From the NCBI GenBank assembly GCA_019912905.1, contig JAIOHO010001043.1, positions 1 through 17,161 of the forward strand: a stretch of DNA of 17,161 bases, given 5' to 3'. A model generated the notes under the pieces. The model saw only the letters and a list, made by a program, of their open reading frames with translations. It made no database searches and had not been told where the DNA came from. Every line of letters begins with the position of its first letter. Position 1 is the stretch's first letter. Shown here piece after piece: positions 1-7,393 of the stretch. This DNA is from Anaerolineae bacterium. Lineage in GTDB: Bacteria > Chloroflexota > Anaerolineae > Aggregatilineales > Phototrophicaceae. The translations under genes and the position numbers were made by a program.

Positions 1-1
1 G

Positions 2-943
2 GGCTGCGGCAAGACCACGCTGCTGCGCATGATCGCGGGGTTGGATAACCCCGACGAAGGCCTGATCCGCATCGGAGATCGCATTGTCAACAACCTGCCG
101 CCCAACCAGCGCCGCATTTCGATGGTGTTTCAGAGCTATGCCCTGTACCCGCACATGACCGTGCGCAAAAACATAGCCTTCCCACTGCGCACCGAGCATC
201 TCTCCCCATCTGAAATCGATCAGAAGGTCGTACACGCTGCCGAACTGTTCAACATCGAACGTTTTCTGGAACGCAAACCCAGTCAGCTTTCAGGCGGAGA
301 ACGTCAGCGGGTAGCCCTGGCTCGGGCCATCGTGCGCGAACCGGATGCCTTTTTGCTGGACGAACCGCTGTCCAACCTTGATGTCGCCCTGCGTGGGATC
401 GCCCGGGCCGAACTCAAGCAGTTTCAGCGCAAGCTCGGCGTCACCACCATTTTTGTCACCCATGATCAGGTGGACGCCATGAGCATGGGCGATCGCATTG
501 CGGTCATGGCCGATGGCCGCATCCGTCAGATCGGCACCGCGCAGGAACTCTACCATCGCCCTGCGGATACGTTCGTCGCCACTTTTCTCGGCTCGCCACC
601 CATGAACCTGGTCGAGAAAGACAGCTGCATCCTGGGATTCCATCCCGAAGATTTTATCCCTGCGTCCCATGCCCAGGAGGAGGTTGACACCCTCACCATA
701 CCCTTTCGAGTCAGTCGGGTCGAATATCTGGGCGTCCGGCGGGTGCTGTACGGCCATATCGACAGCCTCTCCGGGCGGGTCGAAGCAATCTCGACACTGC
801 CCGCAGGCGATCAGACCGAAATCAACCCAGGTAAGGTCTACGACTTCATTGTGGCGCGCGCCCGCCTGACCTATTTCAACCGGCACACGCAGCTTCGTAT
901 GGAGATGACGCCGTTTACACACGAGGGCGTCATCTTCGATTAG
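2..943 (+). CDS. Sugar-type ABC transporter ATP-binding protein (MalK/UgpC family), 5'-truncated by window edge
   Basis: The ATPase subunit of a carbohydrate ABC importer; family members bind two permeases at the inner face of the membrane and hydrolyse ATP. The frame is already open at base 2 and reads GCGKTTLLRMIAG, the end of the Walker A motif, so the true start lies upstream and the ATG at 29 is internal. Then come a Q-loop (VFQSYALYPHMT), the ABC signature (LSGGERQRVALARA), Walker B plus D-loop (FLLDEPLSNLD) and the H-loop (VTHDQ). After about residue 200 a C-terminal TOBE-like region follows, as in MalK/UgpC. 313 residues are visible, against roughly 350-370 for complete family members. 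The substrate cannot be read from this subunit. The ROK gene 20 bp downstream supports a sugar-uptake operon whose permeases and binding protein probably lie before the window. Confidence 0.93.
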   Translation, partial: GCGKTTLLRMIAGLDNPDEGLIRIGDRIVNNLPPNQRRISMVFQSYALYPHMTVRKNIAFPLRTEHLSPSEIDQKVVHAAELFNIERFLERKPSQLSGGERQRVALARAIVREPDAFLLDEPLSNLDVALRGIARAELKQFQRKLGVTTIFVTHDQVDAMSMGDRIAVMADGRIRQIGTAQELYHRPADTFVATFLGSPPMNLVEKDSCILGFHPEDFIPASHAQEEVDTLTIPFRVSRVEYLGVRRVLYGHIDSLSGRVEAISTLPAGDQTEINPGKVYDFIVARARLTYFNRHTQLRMEMTPFTHEGVIFD

Positions 944-963
944 GACCCACCTCCGAGGCGGAT

Positions 964-1848
964 ATGCACGCGATCAAACAGGCAGTTGCGCTGGATGTCG
1001 GCGGTTCGTCGGTCAAAAGTGGACTCGTCACCGCCGACGGGCATCTTCCGTTCGCGCCCATACTGACGGCGGTTCACAGCGCGGGCCATGCGGATGAGAT
1101 TCTGGACACATTCGCCAGCGTCATTCACCGGCATATTGCGCAGATTGGCCTCGACCAGCTTGCCGGGGTCGCGCTCGGCTTCCCTGGCCCCTTCGACTAC
1201 AATACCGGCGTCAGCCGAATTAGCGGACAGGCTAAATATGAAGCACTTTACGGGGTCGATGTTAAAGCAGGACTCCTGAGCCGCGTCGATATGGGTAACT
1301 GTCCGCTGCGGTTTCGTAACGATGCCGAAGCCGCCATTATCGGCGAGTGTCGTTATGGCGCAGGCCAGCGTGACCATCGCATTATCGGCGTGACTCTGGG
1401 CACAGGCTTAGGGTCCGCCTTTGTCGTGGATCATATTCCACAGACGGAGGGGAGCGGAATCCCGCCGAACGGCTGGCTCTATTCGGAAATATGGCGCGGC
1501 ATGCGAGCGGATGATCTGTTTTCCATTCGCGGCTTGCAGGCCCGTCTCGACGCGGTGGGTGAGCGCGACTGCGATCTGAAGACGGCAGCGGAGCAGGCTC
1601 GGACGGGTGATGCGCGCCTCCAGGAAATGTTCGCGCGGTTCGGCATCGATCTGGGAGATTTCCTTCAGCCCTATGTCACAGCATTTCAGGCGGATGCCGT
1701 GCTCGTCTTGGGCGGCATTGCAGGCGCACTGGGCGTCTTCGGGCCAGCTATGCGGCAGGTTCTCACCGTACCGGCACGATCCGGTACACGGGGTACCGAT
1801 GCGGCCCTGCTCGGCGCGGCGGACTTAATCTTCTCAACATCCACCTGA
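964..1848 (+). CDS. ROK-family protein, probable sugar kinase lacking the ROK zinc motif
   Basis: ROK (repressor, ORF, kinase) proteins are mostly cytoplasmic sugar kinases. 294 aa. The N-terminal phosphate-binding loop is clear (ALDVGGSSVKSGLV), followed by GVALGFPGPFDY, the catalytic-Asp region FRNDAEAA (Asp120) and the second phosphate loop GVTLGTGLGSAF. A late VLVLGGIAGALG and a final AALLGAAD are also family-typical. There is no N-terminal helix-turn-helix, so this is the kinase-type rather than the repressor-type architecture. The usual zinc-binding CxCGxxGC segment after the second loop is missing; its place is taken by a stretch with no such cysteines. The start has GAGG at 955-958, five bases before the ATG. 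Only 20 bp separate it from the ABC ATPase stop, so it probably phosphorylates the imported sugar. The exact substrate is unknown. Confidence 0.85.
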   Translation: MHAIKQAVALDVGGSSVKSGLVTADGHLPFAPILTAVHSAGHADEILDTFASVIHRHIAQIGLDQLAGVALGFPGPFDYNTGVSRISGQAKYEALYGVDVKAGLLSRVDMGNCPLRFRNDAEAAIIGECRYGAGQRDHRIIGVTLGTGLGSAFVVDHIPQTEGSGIPPNGWLYSEIWRGMRADDLFSIRGLQARLDAVGERDCDLKTAAEQARTGDARLQEMFARFGIDLGDFLQPYVTAFQADAVLVLGGIAGALGVFGPAMRQVLTVPARSGTRGTDAALLGAADLIFSTST

Positions 1849-1910
1849 TTCAAAGAAAATCATCCCGGCTTGTGCAGCCCTCCTTGCCCCTCGACGCCTT
1901 CTAACAAAAT

Positions 1911-1916
1911 TATGAT
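1911..1916 (+). promoter_or_regulatory. Weak candidate -10 box for the small gene at 1999
   Basis: TATGAT resembles a sigma70 -10 hexamer and lies in the AT-rich part of the gap between the ROK gene and the small gene. No good -35 hexamer sits at the proper distance, so this is only a candidate. A 12-bp inverted repeat (GTCTA-TT-TAGAC, 1950-1961) lies downstream, where a repressor could bind. Nothing else is evident in 1849-1998, and no clear terminator follows the ROK gene. Confidence 0.3.
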
Positions 1917-1949
1917 ACAGATGTGCGTAAATTCAGGGGGGAATCCAGC

Positions 1950-1961
1950 GTCTATTTAGAC
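1950..1961. repeat. 12-bp inverted repeat upstream of the small gene
   Basis: GTCTA-TT-TAGAC is a perfect 5+5 bp inverted repeat about 37 bp before the start of the small gene. It could be an operator or a small hairpin in the leader. It is short enough to occur by chance. Confidence 0.3.
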
Positions 1962-1998
1962 AGAAGCAGACAATCCCGAAATCGTTTGAGGTGCTGTG

Positions 1999-2214
1999 AT
2001 GTACGAAGAAACGATGAATCAAATTCACAATATGGCAAACGAGCGCCACATGCTTTACCGTCAGGCAGCCAGGCAGAGTCTGACCGCAGAGCAGACCCGG
2101 CGGCTCCATGAACTGAACGGCCAGCTTCCCCTTCTGTGGGACCGCTATCGCCGCGAATATGCCGCTCGCCAGCGTCCGCAGCCGATCGAGATGCCGCGCC
2201 GGATTGCCGCCTGA
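1999..2214 (+). CDS. Small DUF2630-like protein
   Basis: 71 aa, charged and probably helical, with no membrane segment or signal peptide. The order of features (IHNMANERHMLYR, then LTAEQTRRLHELNGQLPLLWDRYRREYAARQ) resembles the DUF2630 family of small proteins: an N-terminal helix with a His/Glu-rich stretch, a Leu-Thr turn, then a helix ending in a Trp-Asp-x-x-Arg motif. That match is by eye and not certain. The family's function is unknown. GAGG at 1988-1991 lies seven bases before the ATG at 1999; the GTG at 1996 is in frame but too close to the Shine-Dalgarno. The gene stands alone between the ROK gene and a strong terminator, so it is probably monocistronic. Confidence 0.75.
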   Translation: MYEETMNQIHNMANERHMLYRQAARQSLTAEQTRRLHELNGQLPLLWDRYRREYAARQRPQPIEMPRRIAA

Positions 2215-2236
2215 GCCACCTATCATCATCAATTGC

Positions 2237-2276
2237 AACAGGGCCTCTCGCCGCCAGTGGCAGGCCCTGTTTTTTA
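2237..2276 (+). terminator. Intrinsic terminator after the small gene
   Basis: A perfect 10-bp stem (AACAGGGCCT at 2237-2246 with AGGCCCTGTT at 2262-2271) encloses a 15-nt loop and runs into TTTTTT (2270-2275). It starts 22 bp after the stop codon at 2214 and separates the small gene from the kinase region. Confidence 0.88.
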
Positions 2277-2373
2277 TTCCGGCTTCTTCAGGTTGTTACT
2301 GACTACACGAATACTTCAGCACCCACCCCCTTTTCGCCTCGTGAAACACCCTGCCACGCGCGGTCAGCCACCC

Positions 2374-2429
2374 TGCAAATTGCAAAAATTGTCTATATCC
2401 ACTACATTGGGTTTATCATCATGTGGATA
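2374..2429. promoter_or_regulatory. Putative control region of the kinase-P450 operon with two inverted repeats
   Basis: The gap 2280-2493 holds no gene. It contains a perfect palindrome TGCAA-A-TTGCA (2374-2384) and a perfect 7-bp inverted repeat TATCCAC-N20-GTGGATA (2396-2402 and 2423-2429). A TTGTCT (2389-2394) followed after 17 bp by TTTATC (2412-2417) is a weak sigma70-like candidate between them. A TATATT at 2457-2462 is another possible -10 box, without a -35 partner. The repeats flank the likely promoter, as operator sites do. No regulator gene is adjacent. Confidence 0.4.
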
Positions 2430-2493
2430 CACGACCCTCAAATAGTCTGAGCAAGATATATTTGTGGCATTCACGCCCGTCGAGAAGGCTGGT

Positions 2494-5400
2494 ATGGCTG
2501 AGATTCACACCCCCGCGCAAACCATAGGCAGGCGCTACATCCTGGAAACAAAACTCGGCCAGGGTGGTATGGGCACGGTTTATCGCGCCTACGATCGCCT
2601 GACCAGCCAGCGCGTTGCCCTTAAACTCGTGACCCTTGAAAAAGAGAACCTTCAATTTGCGACCCGCGCGACCAGCCTGAATGTCGAAGTAGCTCTGGCG
2701 CGCGAATTTAAGACGCTGGCTTCGCTGCGGCACCCGCACATCATCAGCGTGCTGGATTATGGCTTTGATGAGCAGGTGCGACCTTACTTCACGATGGAAC
2801 TGCTGGAAGATGCCCAGGATATTCTCGAAGCTGGAGCCTTGCAGTCGGAAGATCAACAGGTTCAGCTCCTCATCCAGGTCCTCCAGGCCCTCGCCTATCT
2901 GCACCGGCGGGGAATCGTCCATCGCGATCTGAAGCCCGACAATGTCATGGTCCTCAATGGGCAGGTCAAGGTCCTCGATTTTGGTCTGGCGATTGCCCAG
3001 GAATATTTAAAGGCCAGTGACGATGTCGTCGCCGGGACCCTGGCATACATGGCCCCGGAGGTGCTTCAGGGACAGCCTGCCAGTGTCGCGTCCGATCTGT
3101 ATGCGGTCGGAATCATCGCCTATGAATTATTTGCCGAAACTTATCCCTTTGAATTCGACGACGTGAGCAAGCTGCTTCACGACATTATGAGCACCTCCCC
3201 GGATGTCGCATCGCTGGGCCTCGACCCGCTGCTCGAAAACGTTCTGACGCGGCTGCTGTCCAAAGACCCCAGCGAGCGTTTCAACGACGCGCGCGAGTTG
3301 ATCCGCATCTACGCCGAAGCCACCAATCAGCAGTTAAAGTACGAAACGGATACCATCCGCGAGAGTTTCCTCCAGGCGGCCCGTTTCGTCGGGCGGGAGC
3401 GCGAAATGACTCTCCTGACCGAAGCGCTTCAGACCGCGCAGGAAGGTCACAGCAGCACATGGCTGATTGCAGGCGAAAGCGGCGTGGGCAAGTCGCGCCT
3501 GATGGACGAGCTGCGGACTCAGGCCCTTGTTCAGGGGATGCTGGCCGTTCGCGGGAACGCCGTCAGCGACGGCGGCACCCCCTACCAGATCTGGCGCGAA
3601 CCGCTGCGGCGGCTGGTCCTTGAGCCGGACCTGAGCGAAGTGGAAGCAGCAGTCCTCAAACCGCTGATCCCTGACATCAGCCGTCTGCTCGACCGACCCG
3701 TTCACGATGCGCCGGAACTCGAACCCCAGGCTGCCCAGGACAGGCTCATCAGCACGGTGGAAATGCTCCTCCGACGCCAGCACCAGCCGCTGGCCCTGTT
3801 TCTGGAGGATCTCCATTGGGCCGGCAGCGAAAGCCTGCTGATGTTGGACCGCATCAGCCGTATGAACGGACTGCCGCTGCTGATCGTCGGCAATTACCGC
3901 GATGACGAAGCGGCTGGGATTCCTGATCTCTTACCTTCTGCCCGATCGGTCAAGCTCCAGCGACTGGGCGAAGAAAGCATCCAGAAGCTGAGCGAGTCGA
4001 TGTTGGGTGAGGCTGGCCGCCGCCGTGAAGTCATCGACCTGCTGCGGCGCGAAACCGAAGGCAATGTGCTGTTCATCGTCGAAGTGGTCCGCACCCTGGC
4101 GGAAGAAGCCGGTGACCTCGACCTCGTCGGCGCAGCATCGCTGCCCGACTCGGTTTTTGTTGGCGGCATGCACAAGTTTATCAAGCGGCGGCTGGATCGC
4201 ATCTCCGCCGAAGCTTTTCCCCTGCTCCAGATGGCGGCTGTGATTGGCCGCCAGATCGACCTCGCCCTGCTCACTGCGCTGGACGCCAACCTGGTTGTAA
4301 CCCCCTGGCTCTCGTCCTGCGCGGATGCCGCAGTACTCGAAGTGCAGGATGACCGCTGGCGCTTCACGCATGACAGCTTCCGTGAAGCGCTCCTGAATGA
4401 TCTGACCACCGAGAAGCGCGAAAGCCTTCATCGTCAGGTGGCTGAAGCCATCGAAGCCATTTATCAGGACAGCCTGCCGACCTACTATGCACGTCTGGCC
4501 CATCATTGGAGCCAGGCGCGAATCGTCCCCAAGGCCCTGGAATATCTTGAAAAAGCGGGCGAGCAGGCGCTCAAGAATTTCGCCAATCAGGAAGCGCTCA
4601 CCTTCATACAGGACGCACTGAGACTTGCCGCCGAGTCGCAGGTCACGGTCACTCCTGCCCGGCGTGCCCGCTGGCTGCGGCAGATTGGTCAGGCTTACTG
4701 GGGGCTGGGTAATCTGGCCGCCCTGCGCGAGCACGTGGAAGACGCGCTGAGGCTCCACAACCAGCCCATACCGGATAGTGGTTCCAACCTGGGATTGGCA
4801 TTGTCAAAACAAATCGCGGCACAAATCGGCCACCGACTGCGCGCGCCTGCCCAGGTACGTCATAATCAGGATGAGATCCTCGAAATGGTGCGGGCCTACA
4901 AGCTGCTCGGGCAGGCTTATTTCTTCCAGAATGAAGCCAACCTGACGTTGTATGTGACCCTCCAGCAGCTCAACCTGTCCGAACGCATCGCTCCCTCCCC
5001 AGAGCTGGCCGAGGCTTATGTAAATATGTGCCTCGTGGCTGGCCTGGTTCCTCTGCATTCGATGGCGCGCACCTACGAAAAACGCGGGATCGCAGTTGCC
5101 GAGTCGCTGAGCGATACGTATATCATCGGGCAGGTTTCCTCCGTGATCAGCCTGTATTATCTGGGCCTCGGCCAGTGGGATACGGCACGCCGCTATATCG
5201 AGCGTTCGACCGCCGTTGCGGACCAGATTGGGGACCGGCGTCTATGGGAATCGGTCACCGGCGTGCTGGCCCTGGTCAACGCCTTTGAGGGCCGGTTTAA
5301 GGATGCGATTACCATCTTCACAGAGGTGTATCATTCGTCACGGCACAGCGGCAATACGCAAACCTATCTGTGGGGCATGCTGGGTCAGGCCGAAAATCTG

Positions 5401-6018
5401 CTGCCTGCCGGACGGTTTGACGAAGCAGAGGTATTTCTCAACGAGGCCCATGCCGTGCCAATCGAAAAATTCGGGCGCGATTCCGAGATTCGATCCAGCG
5501 CGCTTATGGCACTGACCGCTTTCTATCAGGGCAGGACCGAGCAGGCGCTGACTGCCGCCGCCACTGCCTTCGACCTCATCACCCAGTCGCCGCCCACCTC
5601 CAGTTGGCTGCTCCAGCACTATGCAGCCGTCGCCGAAATCTACCTGGCCCTCTGGGAAAGCGGCGCGCAGAGTCCGGGGTATGCCGCAGGCGAGTTCGAG
5701 CGGCGGGCGCGGGCCGCTGTAAAAATCCTGCGGCAGTTCGCCAGAACCTTTCCGATCGGCCAGCCACGGGCCGCGCGCAGCCAGGGCTTGCTCGAACAAC
5801 TTGAAGGCCATCCCCAGAAAGCCCGTCACACTTGGGAAACCGGATTGGCTGCCGCTCGGACGCTGCGGATGCCTTACGATGAGGCACTCCTGTTGTTTGA
5901 AATAGGGCGGCGTAACCAATCTCAGGCAGATTACCTCCGGCGCGCCCTGGGCCAATTCACACAGCTCGAAGCCGACTATGATGCGCAGCGAGTCCGGGCT
6001 ATCCTTGAAACCTCTTAA
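2494..6018 (+). CDS. Ser/Thr protein kinase - STAND/AAA ATPase - TPR regulator
   Basis: A 1174-aa cytoplasmic signalling protein. Residues about 15-285 are a complete Hanks-type kinase: glycine loop GQGGMG (from 22), VALK lysine 44, HRDLKPDN with Asp145, DFG Asp162 and APE Glu189, so it should be active. Residues about 310-640 are an AAA_16/STAND-type ATPase opening with FVGRE, Walker A GESGVGKS (327-334) and Walker B LALFLEDLHWA with Asp439. From about 650 to the end the sequence is helical with TPR-like repeats, as in MalT- and PknK-like regulators. There is no GAF, histidine kinase or DNA-binding domain, and no membrane segment. The ATG at 2494 is chosen because GAGAAGG lies five bases upstream; the in-frame GTG at 2464 has no good ribosome site. 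The TPR part probably senses a ligand or partner and gates the kinase. The substrate is unknown; the P450 gene 22 bp downstream is probably co-transcribed. Confidence 0.92.
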   Translation: MAEIHTPAQTIGRRYILETKLGQGGMGTVYRAYDRLTSQRVALKLVTLEKENLQFATRATSLNVEVALAREFKTLASLRHPHIISVLDYGFDEQVRPYFTMELLEDAQDILEAGALQSEDQQVQLLIQVLQALAYLHRRGIVHRDLKPDNVMVLNGQVKVLDFGLAIAQEYLKASDDVVAGTLAYMAPEVLQGQPASVASDLYAVGIIAYELFAETYPFEFDDVSKLLHDIMSTSPDVASLGLDPLLENVLTRLLSKDPSERFNDARELIRIYAEATNQQLKYETDTIRESFLQAARFVGREREMTLLTEALQTAQEGHSSTWLIAGESGVGKSRLMDELRTQALVQGMLAVRGNAVSDGGTPYQIWREPLRRLVLEPDLSEVEAAVLKPLIPDISRLLDRPVHDAPELEPQAAQDRLISTVEMLLRRQHQPLALFLEDLHWAGSESLLMLDRISRMNGLPLLIVGNYRDDEAAGIPDLLPSARSVKLQRLGEESIQKLSESMLGEAGRRREVIDLLRRETEGNVLFIVEVVRTLAEEAGDLDLVGAASLPDSVFVGGMHKFIKRRLDRISAEAFPLLQMAAVIGRQIDLALLTALDANLVVTPWLSSCADAAVLEVQDDRWRFTHDSFREALLNDLTTEKRESLHRQVAEAIEAIYQDSLPTYYARLAHHWSQARIVPKALEYLEKAGEQALKNFANQEALTFIQDALRLAAESQVTVTPARRARWLRQIGQAYWGLGNLAALREHVEDALRLHNQPIPDSGSNLGLALSKQIAAQIGHRLRAPAQVRHNQDEILEMVRAYKLLGQAYFFQNEANLTLYVTLQQLNLSERIAPSPELAEAYVNMCLVAGLVPLHSMARTYEKRGIAVAESLSDTYIIGQVSSVISLYYLGLGQWDTARRYIERSTAVADQIGDRRLWESVTGVLALVNAFEGRFKDAITIFTEVYHSSRHSGNTQTYLWGMLGQAENLLPAGRFDEAEVFLNEAHAVPIEKFGRDSEIRSSALMALTAFYQGRTEQALTAAATAFDLITQSPPTSSWLLQHYAAVAEIYLALWESGAQSPGYAAGEFERRARAAVKILRQFARTFPIGQPRAARSQGLLEQLEGHPQKARHTWETGLAAARTLRMPYDEALLLFEIGRRNQSQADYLRRALGQFTQLEADYDAQRVRAILETS

Positions 6019-6040
6019 TTACAGACCCAGAAACGGCAGC

Positions 6041-7393
6041 ATGACGACCTCAACGACCTTTCAAGGCAGCAACCCTCCCGGCCCAACCGGGCTGGCTTCC
6101 ATCGCCGCCCTTCATCAGCTTCGCCAGAATCCGATTAGAACCATGTCGGCCCTCGCCCGCACCTATGGGGACATGGTCCACATCGGTCTGGGACACTATC
6201 GGGTTTACCTGTTGAATCATCCCGACCTGCTGCACGAAATGCTCGTCCGGCAGGCCGACATCATGCACAAGCCCCGCAGTCTGAGTCGTCCGATTGCAGA
6301 GTTCCTCGGCAACGGCCTGCTCGTCAGCCACGGGGATTACTGGCAGCAGCAGCGGCGCATCATTCAGCCCGCCTTCCATCATCGCTACCTCGCTCATTAC
6401 AGCCGCGTCATGGTGGGCTGCATTCTCCAGCACATCGACACCTGGCAGCCGGGCAGCGTCTACGATGTGGATCATGAGTTCATGAAGATTACACTGCGCA
6501 TGGTGACGCGCGCACTGTTCGACAGCGAAATCACGGAAAACGGGGACGACATTGCCGAAGCCGTCAAAATCCTCCAGCGCATTTCCTATGGACAGGGCCA
6601 GGACCCGCTGGAGATTCCAACCTGGGTACCCCTGCCCCAGCACCGTTCCAAACAGCAGGCAATTCGACTTCTCGATGATGTAGTGATGCGGATCATTCGA
6701 GCGGGCCGCGCGAACCAGGCGGACGGGGATCATCTGCTGGCGATGCTGTTGACTGCGATTACAGAGGAAGGGGTTCCGCTGACCGACGCGCAGATAAGAG
6801 ACGAGGTGATGACCGTGCTGCTGGCCGGGCATGAATCCACGGCCAACGCCATCGGCTGGATGTGGTATCTCGTCGCCCAGCATCAGGACGTCGCAGCCCA
6901 ACTCCGGGGCGAACTCGAACAGGTCCTGGGCAGCCGTCCACCCACTGCCGATGACCTCAGGATGCTGCCCTATACGGCGATGATCGTGAAAGAGGCGCTG
7001 CGGCTTTTCCCACCTGCCTGGGCGCTGCCGCGAGAGACTATTCAGGATACACAGATTGGCGGCTATGCCGTCCGCAAAGGCAGCCTCTTATTCGGCGTAC
7101 CCTTCACCATCCAGCGCGACCCGCGCTATTTCGATCACCCCGACGAATTCCGACCTGAGCGGTTTGCCGGAAATGCGGAACGGTTGCTGCCGCGCCATGT
7201 GTATCTGCCGTTTGGCAGCGGGCCGCGCTTTTGTATTGGCAATTCATTCGCGCTGCTGGCGATGCAGTTGAGCCTCGCAGTCATCCATCAGCGTTATCAC
7301 CTGGAGCTGGTATCGGATCATCCGGTCGAACTGGACCCGCTGCTGACTCTGCGGCCCCGGCATGGCATCCACATGCGAGTCTGCCCCGTTTAG
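6041..7393 (+). CDS. Cytochrome P450
   Basis: A soluble haem-thiolate monooxygenase that inserts one oxygen atom from O2 into an organic substrate. 450 aa, normal for the family. Visible motifs are the C-helix WQQQRR, the I-helix oxygen-binding AGHEST (262-267), the K-helix ExxR (Glu318-Arg321), PERF, and the haem loop FGSGPRFCIG with ligand Cys398. There is no N-terminal membrane anchor and no fused reductase. The WxxxR...PAFHH and AGHEST style resembles the CYP4/CYP102/CYP110-like classes, often fatty-acid or terpenoid hydroxylases, but the substrate cannot be read. The ATG at 6041 gives the normal N-terminus; an in-frame ATG at 5978 would overlap the kinase gene by 41 bp. Ferredoxin and reductase genes are absent from the window. 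Its stop overlaps that of the convergent DUF1537 gene by 4 bp. Confidence 0.95.
   Translation: MTTSTTFQGSNPPGPTGLASIAALHQLRQNPIRTMSALARTYGDMVHIGLGHYRVYLLNHPDLLHEMLVRQADIMHKPRSLSRPIAEFLGNGLLVSHGDYWQQQRRIIQPAFHHRYLAHYSRVMVGCILQHIDTWQPGSVYDVDHEFMKITLRMVTRALFDSEITENGDDIAEAVKILQRISYGQGQDPLEIPTWVPLPQHRSKQQAIRLLDDVVMRIIRAGRANQADGDHLLAMLLTAITEEGVPLTDAQIRDEVMTVLLAGHESTANAIGWMWYLVAQHQDVAAQLRGELEQVLGSRPPTADDLRMLPYTAMIVKEALRLFPPAWALPRETIQDTQIGGYAVRKGSLLFGVPFTIQRDPRYFDHPDEFRPERFAGNAERLLPRHVYLPFGSGPRFCIGNSFALLAMQLSLAVIHQRYHLELVSDHPVELDPLLTLRPRHGIHMRVCPV

Noticed and set aside
2396..2429. Convergent DnaA-box-like sequences suggesting a replication origin
   Set aside because: GTATCCACA and ATATCCACT are one and two mismatches from TTATCCACA, but only two copies exist and no dnaA, dnaN or AT-rich unwinding region is near.
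2464..2493. GTG start for the kinase gene, ten codons upstream
   Set aside because: There is no good ribosome site before 2464, whereas GAGAAGG precedes the ATG at 2494 by five bases.
3931..4758. A 275-codon minus-strand frame inside the kinase-ATPase gene
   Set aside because: The plus strand encodes a continuous, motif-bearing protein there. No ribosome site or protein motif supports the antisense frame.
2494..6018. The kinase-STAND-TPR protein as an antiphage (Avs-like) defence gene
   Set aside because: The three-part architecture is similar, but no other defence or mobile gene is near and the neighbour is a metabolic P450. Nothing in the sequence supports a defence role over ordinary signalling.
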